DNA from: Prevotella sp. tf2-5
GTDB lineage: Bacteria; Bacteroidota; Bacteroidia; Bacteroidales; Bacteroidaceae
NCBI RefSeq assembly: GCF_900115435.1
Contig: NZ_FOWK01000010.1
Coordinates: 62,001 to 126,000, forward strand
DNA: 64,000 nucleotides
Direction: 5' to 3'
Shown: positions 17,312 to 23,804 of the stretch, piece after piece
How the letters are laid out: each line of letters opens with the position of its first letter
How positions within the stretch are numbered: the stretch's first letter is position 1
Position numbers and translations under genes: made by a program
Notes under the pieces: generated by a model
The model's database searches: none
Told to the model about the DNA's origin: nothing
Seen by the model: the letters and a program-made list of their open reading frames with translations, nothing else

Positions 17312-17319
17312 TACATTTG
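17312..17319 (+). promoter_or_regulatory. Promoter -7 element for the M15 peptidase
   Basis: TACATTTG, 34 bases before the ATG at 17354, divergent from the previous gene. Confidence 0.55.
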
Positions 17320-17353
17320 TCCCCGAAAGTCTAAACATAGAGAGAAGAAAGAG

Positions 17354-17917
17354 ATGAAAAAGATAGTTATACAATTTTTCATGCTGTCATTTTTATATTT
17401 AACAGCGCAGGCCCAGCCTGACGGTGTTGTCCTCGACACCCTGCATATTAAGCATATCGACGGGGAGGGGAAGACACAGGTGGGTGTCCTTGTCTGTAAC
17501 AAGACGATTTCGAAGGACCTGCAGGAAATCTTCGCGGAGCTTTACAAGGCGAAATATCCTATTGAGCGCATGCGTCCTATCTCCGAGTATGGGGATGATG
17601 ATGAGGCTTCGATGCGTGCCAACAACACCTCATGCTACTGCTACCGGGTGGTGGAAGGCAGTACCAAGCTCTCGAACCATGCCCGTGGTCTTGCCATCGA
17701 TATCAATCCGCTCTACAACCCTTGTGTACGCAGGAAGAAGGACGGTACTATCCTTATCCAGCCCGCTACGGGTAAACCCTATGTCGACCGTAAGAAGAAG
17801 TTTAAATACAAGATCACGAAGTGCGACCTCTGCTACCGCCTGTTCATGAAGCACGGGTTCAAGTGGGGCGGCAACTGGAATACCGTCAAGGACTATCAGC
17901 ATTTCGAGAAGCCGTGA
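17354..17917 (+). CDS. Secreted M15 peptidase (D-Ala-D-Ala carboxypeptidase-like)
   Basis: 187 residues with a signal peptide ending at TAQAQ. The M15 zinc signature is present: LSNHARGLAIDIN (SxHxxGxAxD) near residue 110 and a terminal H in YQHFEKP, with GFKWGGNW just before it. These are the VanY/M15C features, so it is a periplasmic enzyme cutting peptidoglycan peptides. It is followed after 32 bp by the 5'-nucleotidase. Confidence 0.88.
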   Translation: MKKIVIQFFMLSFLYLTAQAQPDGVVLDTLHIKHIDGEGKTQVGVLVCNKTISKDLQEIFAELYKAKYPIERMRPISEYGDDDEASMRANNTSCYCYRVVEGSTKLSNHARGLAIDINPLYNPCVRRKKDGTILIQPATGKPYVDRKKKFKYKITKCDLCYRLFMKHGFKWGGNWNTVKDYQHFEKP

Positions 17918-17949
17918 GCGTGTGTAATCAATCAAATACCTTATAAGTT

Positions 17950-19497
17950 ATGAAAAGAATAGTATGGATTTCTGTGTTGGCGTATGTGATGCTTTGCCAT
18001 GCAGGGTATACGTACAGCCAAAGTCTGAGACAGCGTAACATCGTCATCCTTTATGAGAACGACGCACACTGTGCGATGGACGGCTATGCCAAGCTGGCTG
18101 GACTGCGTGACGCCATTGCCGACACCGCTGATGTCTGTCTGGTGTCAAATGGAGACTATGTCCAGGGACAGACGGTGGGTGCCATCTCAAAAGGACAGTA
18201 TGTGGTGGATGTGATGAAGGCTCTCAGCTATGATGCCGTCACACTGGGTAACCATGAGTTTGACTACGGCATGGAGCGTATGTTCGAACTGCTGCGTCAG
18301 GTGCCTGCTCCTATCGTGTGTTGCAACCTCTATGATGTGCGGTCGGGTAGGATGGTGTATGCTCCTTTCGTCATCAAACGGGTGGGTAACAAGAAGATTG
18401 CCTTCGTGGGTGTCGTCACACCGACCTCTATGGAGGATGAGGCGTATGCGTTCAAGGATGAGCGTGACAGTCTCATCTACGACTTGCAACCTGAGGATAT
18501 CTCCGTCTTGGTACAACGTGCCGTTGATGAGGCGAGAAGGGCTGGTGCCGACTATGTGATCCTGGACTCGCATCTGGGTGAGAATGAGAATGCCCGTCAT
18601 TCCGACTCCCATACGGTAGTGGCGAATACCACGGGTATCGATATCGTGCTGGATGGTCATTCCCATGCCGTCATCACTGCTGATACTGTTCTGAACAAGG
18701 CAGGAAAACCCATCATCGTGACACAGACGGGTACGAAATTTGCCAATGTCGGTAAGTTGCTCATCACCCCGGATGGCAGGATGACTACTTCCCTCATCCC
18801 CATTGCGAGTGTGAAGGAGAAGAACGCCTATGTCGCCCATCTGGTGGACAGCATCAACACCATGCTTCATGCGCAGACGAGTCGTCTGATCTGCCATAGT
18901 GAGGTACCTCTGCGTATTACGGATGACGAGGGGCGTGAGGCTGTCCGTATGGGGGAGACGAATGGTGGCGACATCGTGACGGATGCTTTCCGTCTGGTGA
19001 CAGGCTCTGACATCTCCGTCCTCAACAGCGGCAGTATCCGCAATGAGGTGAAGGCTGGTGACCTGACCTATGGCGACCTCCTCTCGATGTTGCCTTACGA
19101 CAACTATATCGTGGTGGCTGAGGTGAAGGGCAGTACTATTGTTGCCATGCTGAATAAGTTGATGGCTTTCCTGCCCAAGCCTGACGGTCAGTTCCCACAG
19201 GTCTCTGGCATGAAGTTCGTCATCCATGAGAAAGAGCATCGTGTGAGCGACGTACAGGTCCTCAACAGCTATACACAGCATTACGAGCCTATTAACCTCG
19301 ACCGTGTCTATACTGTTGCCACGACGAAGTATTGCGTGACGGACGGTGGTCTCTACAATGCCTTTAAGGGTTGTAAGATCAAATGGGAGACGAAGCGTAC
19401 CTATAACGATATCTTCATTGAGTATGTCACCAAGAACCTCAACGGACATATCGGACAGGAATATGCCCAGCCTCAGGGACGAATGAAGAAAATGTAA
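17950..19497 (+). CDS. 5'-nucleotidase / UDP-sugar hydrolase family protein, secreted
   Basis: 515 residues with a signal peptide (to about TYSQS). The metallophosphatase domain shows NDAHCAMDG, VSNGDYVQG, TLGNHEFDYG (about 95-104) and DSHLGENEN, then GHSHA near 238. The C-terminal nucleotide-binding domain begins near 315 (NGGDIVTDAFR, NSGSIRNEVKAGDLTYGD, LPYDNYIV). It would dephosphorylate nucleotides or split nucleotide sugars in the periplasm to salvage nucleosides and phosphate. An 8-bp array separates it from the next gene. Confidence 0.92.
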   Translation: MKRIVWISVLAYVMLCHAGYTYSQSLRQRNIVILYENDAHCAMDGYAKLAGLRDAIADTADVCLVSNGDYVQGQTVGAISKGQYVVDVMKALSYDAVTLGNHEFDYGMERMFELLRQVPAPIVCCNLYDVRSGRMVYAPFVIKRVGNKKIAFVGVVTPTSMEDEAYAFKDERDSLIYDLQPEDISVLVQRAVDEARRAGADYVILDSHLGENENARHSDSHTVVANTTGIDIVLDGHSHAVITADTVLNKAGKPIIVTQTGTKFANVGKLLITPDGRMTTSLIPIASVKEKNAYVAHLVDSINTMLHAQTSRLICHSEVPLRITDDEGREAVRMGETNGGDIVTDAFRLVTGSDISVLNSGSIRNEVKAGDLTYGDLLSMLPYDNYIVVAEVKGSTIVAMLNKLMAFLPKPDGQFPQVSGMKFVIHEKEHRVSDVQVLNSYTQHYEPINLDRVYTVATTKYCVTDGGLYNAFKGCKIKWETKRTYNDIFIEYVTKNLNGHIGQEYAQPQGRMKKM

Positions 19498-19506
19498 AAA
19501 TTAAAA

Positions 19507-19534
19507 AATGTAATAATGTAATAATTTAATTAAT
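19507..19534. repeat. 8-bp array between the nucleotidase and LOG genes
   Basis: Three 8-mers of the type AATGTAAT/AATTTAAT plus a partial one, 9 bp after the TAA of the nucleotidase gene. Confidence 0.6.
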
Positions 19535-19540
19535 ATAGCT

Positions 19541-20554
19541 ATGAAAACAATAAGAATTATTTGTATGATGTCAATGATGATGCTTGCAACAGCTGTTAAT
19601 GCACAGTCGATGAGCGACCTGTTCACTCCGAAAGCGATGGACTATCTGAAGGCTGTACCTTTTGATGTCAACCGTACGTCACTCTACACGGCGGAAGAAC
19701 TCTATGCCGGTTACGATCCCCAGAAAGCAGAGACTTTCGAGACCTGCTACGACACGAAAGTGTACAAGCACTTCATGGCAACGGGTAAACAGGCGCAGAC
19801 GGCAGAGGAGTCTCTTGCCCGCTCTTTGCACGACAATGGTATCCATGTGGCTCTTAACGAGTTTTTTAAGAAATACAATTCTCGTCTCTGTCTCGGTATC
19901 ATGGGTGGTCACGCCTTGAAGCGTACCGACCCGATGTATAAGAAGGTGGTGCTCCTGAGCAAGCGTCTCACAGAACAGGGATTCATTATGCTGAGCGGTG
20001 GCGGTCCTGGTGCTATGGAGGCTACCCATCTGGGTGCTTGGCTTGCAGGACGCACGGAGGCTGATGTGGATGCTGCCGTCGAGATCCTGAAGGTGGCTCC
20101 GTCATTCAACGACAAGGGATGGCTGGCTTCTTCCTTTGAGGTGATGAAGCGCTTCCCCCGTCAGGGTGACTATGTGAGCCTCGGCATCCCCACCTATCTC
20201 TATGGTCATGAGCCTTCCGCTCCTTTTGCTACCCATATCGCCAAGTTCTTCGAGAACAGCATCCGCGAGGACCTGATCCTCACTGTTGCCTTCGGTGGTA
20301 TCATCTATACTCCGGGTAGTGCGGGCACTATGCAGGAGATCTTCCAGGATGCTGTACAGAACCACTACCTGTCGTTCGGCTATGCCAGTCCGATGATCTT
20401 CCTCGGCACTGATTTCTGGACTAAGGAGATGCCTGTATATCCTTTCCTGCAGGAAATGGTGAAACTTGGGAAATACAAGAACCTCCAACTGACTCTCACC
20501 GACGACTTCGATGTCATCGTCAAGGAACTGGAGGCTTTCAGGAATAAGAAGTAA
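19541..20554 (+). CDS. LOG family protein with signal peptide
   Basis: 337 residues. The Rossmann-like LOG (Lonely Guy) domain covers about 115-335, with LCLGIMGGHAL, LSGGGPGAMEA (about 150-160) and the motif PGSAGTMQE (about 257-265), a variant of PGGxGTxxE. LOG enzymes hydrolyse nucleoside 5'-monophosphates to the free base and ribose 5-phosphate. A clear N-terminal signal (MKTIRIICMMSMMMLATAVNAQ, read as hydrophobic then NAQ) suggests export, which is unusual for this family. It sits directly after a secreted 5'-nucleotidase, so a joint periplasmic nucleotide-salvage role is plausible. Confidence 0.85.
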   Translation: MKTIRIICMMSMMMLATAVNAQSMSDLFTPKAMDYLKAVPFDVNRTSLYTAEELYAGYDPQKAETFETCYDTKVYKHFMATGKQAQTAEESLARSLHDNGIHVALNEFFKKYNSRLCLGIMGGHALKRTDPMYKKVVLLSKRLTEQGFIMLSGGGPGAMEATHLGAWLAGRTEADVDAAVEILKVAPSFNDKGWLASSFEVMKRFPRQGDYVSLGIPTYLYGHEPSAPFATHIAKFFENSIREDLILTVAFGGIIYTPGSAGTMQEIFQDAVQNHYLSFGYASPMIFLGTDFWTKEMPVYPFLQEMVKLGKYKNLQLTLTDDFDVIVKELEAFRNKK

Positions 20555-20576
20555 AGGAATAGAAAGCATACCTATA

Positions 20577-20609
20577 AGAGAGTCCTGCCGGTTGACAGGG
20601 CTCTCTTTT
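20577..20609 (+). terminator. Terminator after the LOG gene
   Basis: AGAGAGTCCTG pairs with CAGGGCTCTCT (one T:G wobble) and is followed by TTTTAT. Confidence 0.8.
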
Positions 20610-20781
20610 ATCTCCCATGGGTGATAACAGATATTGCCACGCCCCTTGGGAGATATCGACATGAGAATTTTATCAAATCATCTGTTGGACAAACCTCACC
20701 GAATGGATTGGTCGGAGTTCCCAAATTATCAGAAGTTGAAATAAAAATGCTTTTTGGTATGGTTATTTAAAGGATAATTAT

Positions 20782-20789
20782 TAACTTTG
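20782..20789 (+). promoter_or_regulatory. Promoter -7 element for the antiporter
   Basis: TAACTTTG, 131 bases before the ATG at 20921, so the transcript carries a long leader. Confidence 0.6.
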
Positions 20790-20796
20790 CAAAAAC

Positions 20797-20920
20797 TGTA
20801 ATACTATATTAACCCAAAACAAGACAAGTTATAAGAGAATTCCAACCCAGAATTTTACTTCTGAAAGGTTACGGGTAGGCGACGGAACGTTGGAAATGCA
20901 TAATATAAAAATATAAGAAT
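20797..20920 (+). promoter_or_regulatory. Structured 5' leader of the antiporter gene
   Basis: About 125 nt of untranslated leader. Arms TTCCAAC (20840-20846) and GTTGGAA (20889-20895) would close a domain. This domain holds an inner hairpin, CAGAA-TTTTAC-TTCTG (20848-20863), and the purine-rich GGTTACGGGTAGGCGACGG. The compact layout before an ion-transporter gene resembles a riboswitch, but I cannot assign it to a known class. Confidence 0.4.
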
Positions 20921-22276
20921 ATGGTACAAGATTTATACATTTTGATGATTACTGCAGCTGTAGTCAGCATTCTGTTTAAGTTGTTAAAGCAGCCAGTGGT
21001 GCTGGGTTATATCGTTGCGGGTGTCTTAGTTGGTCCGTATCTGTTTGGCAAGACCTTTGTGAATGCGGACAATGTGAAGTCATGGGGCGATATCGGTGTA
21101 CTATTTGTTTTGTTCTGCATCGGTCTGGAGTTCCGCCTGAAGAACCTCATCAGCAGCGGCAAGGTGGCAGCAATAGGTGCGTTGACAATCATCGTGGGTA
21201 TGATGATCTTTGGTTACGCAGTGGGAATGGATGCTGATTTTGATATGGTCAACTCCCTGTTTCTGGCGGGCATGCTTTGTATGTCAAGCACCACTATCGT
21301 GATGAAGGCCATTGACGAGGCAGGTTGGAGTAAGGAGCGTTTCGTCAAGGGAGCGACCAGCATCCTCATTGTGGAGGATGTGGTGGCTGTGGTACTGATG
21401 GTATTGCTCTCCAGTATAGCCATCCGTCATCAGTTCGAGGGTGCCGAGCTGGCAAGTAAGGTCCTTGATCTTGCCATTACACTCGCGGCATGGTTCATTT
21501 GCGGAATACTGATTATCCCGACTCTGATACGCAAAGTGAAAAAATATTTGAATGACGAGACGCTTATCATTCTCGCCTTGGGTCTATGCCTGGGTATGGT
21601 GCTGACGGCAGAGGAAGCAGGGTTCAGCAGTGCACTCGGTGCCTTCGTGATGGGCTCTATCCTTGCTGAGACGGTGGAGTCGCATCGTATCGAAAAACTG
21701 ATGACACCGCTGAAGAATGTCTTTGCTGCTATCTTCTTCATCTCTGTGGGTATGATGATTGATCCGGCTTCATTGGCGGAATACTGGATGAGTGTCGTCT
21801 ATGTCAGCCTGGTAATTATCGTCGGAATGATTCTCTTTGGCACCTTGGGCTGCTGGTGGGGCGGTCAGACGATGCGCGACTCCATGCTTACCAGCTTCTC
21901 GTTTGTGCAGATTGGTGAGTTCTCGTTCATCATCGCAGGTCTGGGTACCAGCCTGGGCGTTCTCAATCCTATCATCTATCCTATCATCGTGGCATCCAGT
22001 GTAGTGACCACCTTCCTCACACCTTATATTATGAAGGCTGCTATACCCTGCTATACCTTCCTTTATAATCACGCTTCAGAGAGCTTGCGTGCTAAGATCG
22101 ACAAGCGCGAGCAACAAGTGGCAGAAGCAGAGGCAAAGGCTGCTAAACCGTCTGGCGACAAGAACTCATTGGCAGATAAGGCGCGTCATGCCGTTCGTCA
22201 TACCATCATCACGAAGCGTCTTGTCAATCTGTTTATCAAGAACATGAGTGCTCATGATGAGAATCATGGCTCATAG
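20921..22276 (+). CDS. Cation:proton antiporter, CPA2/KefB-like
   Basis: 451 residues with about twelve membrane segments starting at residue 4. CPA2 features: QPVVLGYIVAGVLVGPYLFG, FLFCIGLEFRLKNL-like loop (LFVLFCIGLEFRL), SSTTIVMKAI, LGAFVMGSILAET, QIGEFSFIIAGLG. The usual cytoplasmic TrkA-N/RCK domain of KefB/KefC is absent; only a short charged tail follows the last segment (about 395-451). It exchanges K+ or Na+ for protons across the inner membrane. A long structured leader precedes it. Confidence 0.9.
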   Translation: MVQDLYILMITAAVVSILFKLLKQPVVLGYIVAGVLVGPYLFGKTFVNADNVKSWGDIGVLFVLFCIGLEFRLKNLISSGKVAAIGALTIIVGMMIFGYAVGMDADFDMVNSLFLAGMLCMSSTTIVMKAIDEAGWSKERFVKGATSILIVEDVVAVVLMVLLSSIAIRHQFEGAELASKVLDLAITLAAWFICGILIIPTLIRKVKKYLNDETLIILALGLCLGMVLTAEEAGFSSALGAFVMGSILAETVESHRIEKLMTPLKNVFAAIFFISVGMMIDPASLAEYWMSVVYVSLVIIVGMILFGTLGCWWGGQTMRDSMLTSFSFVQIGEFSFIIAGLGTSLGVLNPIIYPIIVASSVVTTFLTPYIMKAAIPCYTFLYNHASESLRAKIDKREQQVAEAEAKAAKPSGDKNSLADKARHAVRHTIITKRLVNLFIKNMSAHDENHGS

Positions 22277-22363
22277 GTTTTTCTCATCGTTTCTTTGATT
22301 AACGATGCTTGTTGAAGCCTTTCTTCGTTTAAACCATATCAGGTGAGGTGTTGAGGCGTTTTT

Positions 22364-22388
22364 AACCCTTAACCCTTAACCCTGAACC
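22364..22388. repeat. 7-bp array in repeat island 2
   Basis: AACCCTT repeated in 7-bp steps at the left edge of island 2, 87 bp after the antiporter stop. Confidence 0.75.
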
Positions 22389-22398
22389 ATTCCAATAT

Positions 22399-22480
22399 CT
22401 CCTATCTCAGTAAATTCACTGAATTTGGTGAGTAAATTCACTGAATTTACTGAGTAAACACACTGAATTTACTTTCATAG
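22399..22480 (+). repeat. Repeat island 2: 82-bp block of 22-bp units
   Basis: Three 22-bp units (22409-22430, 22431-22452, 22453-22474) start AGTAAA and contain ACTGAATTT. Each is close to a palindrome: arms AGTAAATTCA and TGAATTTACT around one central base. The full 82 bp (22399-22480) is identical to the reverse complement of 54367-54448. Confidence 0.9.
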
Positions 22481-22575
22481 TAGATACTTCTGCCAATCTT
22501 ACTGCCTTGTGTATGGGTAGAAGATTACTGGTGATGGGGTGTTAGTGCCTACCTTCGAGGGAGAAAGGTACGCCC

Positions 22576-22641
22576 TTTCAACCGTTTGCCTATAGCCAAA
22601 CGACTGAACGGCTCCAGTCAAACAACTGAACGGCTATAGCC
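22576..22641 (+). repeat. Repeat island 2: further 22-bp units
   Basis: Units at 22576, 22598 and 22620. The last two match at most positions (AAACGACTGAACGGCT / AAACAACTGAACGGCT). Just upstream, ACCTTCGAGGG...AAAGGTACGCC (22552-22575) resembles the 22-bp units of island 3 at 54486-54529. Confidence 0.8.
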
Positions 22642-22696
22642 GAAAGCAAACCGCTCAAAAACAGTCGCTATCCCTATTGGTTCGGTCTCGTTTGTC

Positions 22697-22744
22697 TTTG
22701 GGATATGCCCCAAAACCCCGATTTGCTGTTGAGGGAGTTGAAAT
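22697..22744 (+). repeat. Direct repeat, left copy, flanking the toxin-antitoxin pair
   Basis: About 48 bp (TTTGGGATATGCCCC... to ...GAGGGAGTTGAAAT) recur at 23375-23421 with a few differences. The two copies bracket the toxin-antitoxin pair with its promoter. Confidence 0.8.
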
Positions 22745-22790
22745 AACATCAAAAAGATAAGAATAATTTGGTAATATATTGCAAAAGTAT

Positions 22791-22798
22791 TATCTTTG
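22791..22798 (+). promoter_or_regulatory. Promoter -7 element for the toxin-antitoxin pair
   Basis: TATCTTTG, 32 bases before the ATG at 22831. The adjacent TTTGCATGCAAA is a perfect dyad at 22796-22807 that could bind the ribbon-helix-helix antitoxin. Confidence 0.6.
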
Positions 22799-22830
22799 CA
22801 TGCAAATGTATTACAATTAATATATAAAGT

Positions 22831-23085
22831 ATGGCGACAACGATTATCAGAAAACCTGCATCTTTCCGCTTGAGGGCAGACTTGTTAGAGAGCCTGAAGC
22901 GTAATGCAGCACGTGAGAACAGGACGTTGAACAACTATGTTGAGAGCGTCTTGCTCGATGTTGTGTATCATGAGCCTAATGAACTAACTAAATCAGCCAT
23001 TTCCGAAGCTATGTCAGGAAAGAACCCCAACAAGGTGTATACAGATGTGGATGAAATGATGAACGATATTCTTAACGAAGAATGA
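22831..23085 (+). CDS. Ribbon-helix-helix antitoxin
   Basis: 84 residues. The N-terminus (ATTIIRKPASFRLRADLLESLKRNAARENRTLNNYVESVLLD) is a typical ribbon-helix-helix DNA-binding domain when read in segments; the C-terminal half (residues 50-84) is acidic and would wrap the toxin. It overlaps the toxin gene by 4 bp. Autoregulation is expected at the dyad near the promoter. Confidence 0.88.
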   Translation: MATTIIRKPASFRLRADLLESLKRNAARENRTLNNYVESVLLDVVYHEPNELTKSAISEAMSGKNPNKVYTDVDEMMNDILNEE

Positions 23086-23366
23086 AAAAACTTCAGCCAA
23101 CGACTCAATACAAGAAAGATCTAAAACGGTTCAAAAACAACCCTACCAAACTTGAGGCACTTAGAGAGATTTTGCTAAAGTTACAAAATGATCAACCTAT
23201 TCCTGCAGAGTATTTGCCCCATATGTTGCATGGTAACTATAAGGGTTGTATGGAATGTCATATCCAGAATGACTTTCTTTTAATCTGGATAGACCCTGAT
23301 ACAGACATTATAGAATTAGTCCGTTGGGTTCCCATTCTGAGTTGTTTGGGAAAAAGTAGGATGTAA
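23082..23366 (+). pseudogene. YafQ/RelE-family toxin with a C-terminal frameshift
   Basis: The frame encodes 94 residues that follow the YafQ pattern up to IIELVR (LPHMLHGNYKGCMECHIQNDFLLIW). The last residues, WVPILSCLGKSRM, do not fit. Adding one base near 23323-23325 restores LGSHSELFGKK followed by TAG at 23357-23359, exactly the expected YafQ end. That tail holds the catalytic His of the ribosome-dependent mRNA nuclease. The toxin is thus probably inactivated by a one-base deletion in a T/G run, or the base is missing through a sequencing error. Confidence 0.8.
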
Positions 23367-23374
23367 CCCTTCCT

Positions 23375-23421
23375 TTTGGGATATGCCCAAAAAACGGATT
23401 TGTTGTTGAGGGAGTTGAAAT
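23375..23421 (+). repeat. Direct repeat, right copy, flanking the toxin-antitoxin pair
   Basis: TTTGGGATATGCCC... to ...GAGGGAGTTGAAAT, the second copy of 22697-22744, starting 8 bp after the toxin frame ends. Confidence 0.8.
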
Positions 23422-23448
23422 GAAAGGGAACTCAAAGGGAGTTGCTGT

Positions 23449-23556
23449 CTGTAGCAGGATTGTAGCACCATTGTAGCAGGATAAATCCCAATCGTGCTAC
23501 AGGCTCCACCCTTTATACATCGGCATTTCAGCCCCCTTGTAGCAGGGATAGCAGGA
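23449..23556 (+). repeat. Repeat island 2, word block with conserved box
   Basis: TTGTAGCAGGA-type words at 23451, 23460 and 23471, an inverted GTGCTAC (23494-23500), the box CCCTTTATACATCGGCATT (23509-23527), then the word again at 23537 and 23549. It has the same architecture as islands 1 and 3 with a different word. Confidence 0.7.
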
Positions 23557-23573
23557 TTTTTTTTAGGAGGAAA

Positions 23574-23605
23574 ACGACTGGCAGAATCGTTGCTCTGCCA
23601 GTCGT
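23574..23605. terminator. Perfect hairpin downstream of the toxin-antitoxin region
   Basis: ACGACTGGCAGA pairs perfectly with TCTGCCAGTCGT around eight bases. No T-tract follows on the plus strand; the T-run lies before it, so on the minus strand it would be a better terminator. Confidence 0.45.
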
Positions 23606-23701
23606 GAGATTATTATCATTTGTGGATCATTCAGAACCGTCCCAAAATTTCGAAAGCTTCACTTTATTATTCAATAATTTTGTAGAATGAAATTAAATCC
23701 G

Positions 23702-23709
23702 TACCTTTG
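23702..23709 (+). promoter_or_regulatory. Promoter -7 element for the GIY-YIG gene
   Basis: TACCTTTG, 95 bases before the ATG at 23805. Confidence 0.55.
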
Positions 23710-23804
23710 TGATGTTGTAACTTTTAAAAAATACTCATGTTCCAAATAAGTATATTCACAATCGGATTAGGCAGAAACGTCCCTAAATTTACGCTACAGC
23801 TCTT

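Noticed and set aside
18187..19449. A 420-codon open frame antisense to the 5'-nucleotidase gene
   Set aside because: The plus-strand gene has clear motifs, a signal peptide and family length; the antisense frame is a codon-bias shadow rich in His and Thr with no family resemblance.
20797..20920. Cyclic di-AMP (ydaO) riboswitch
   Set aside because: The context fits an ion transporter, but I could not place the conserved core of that class on the sequence.
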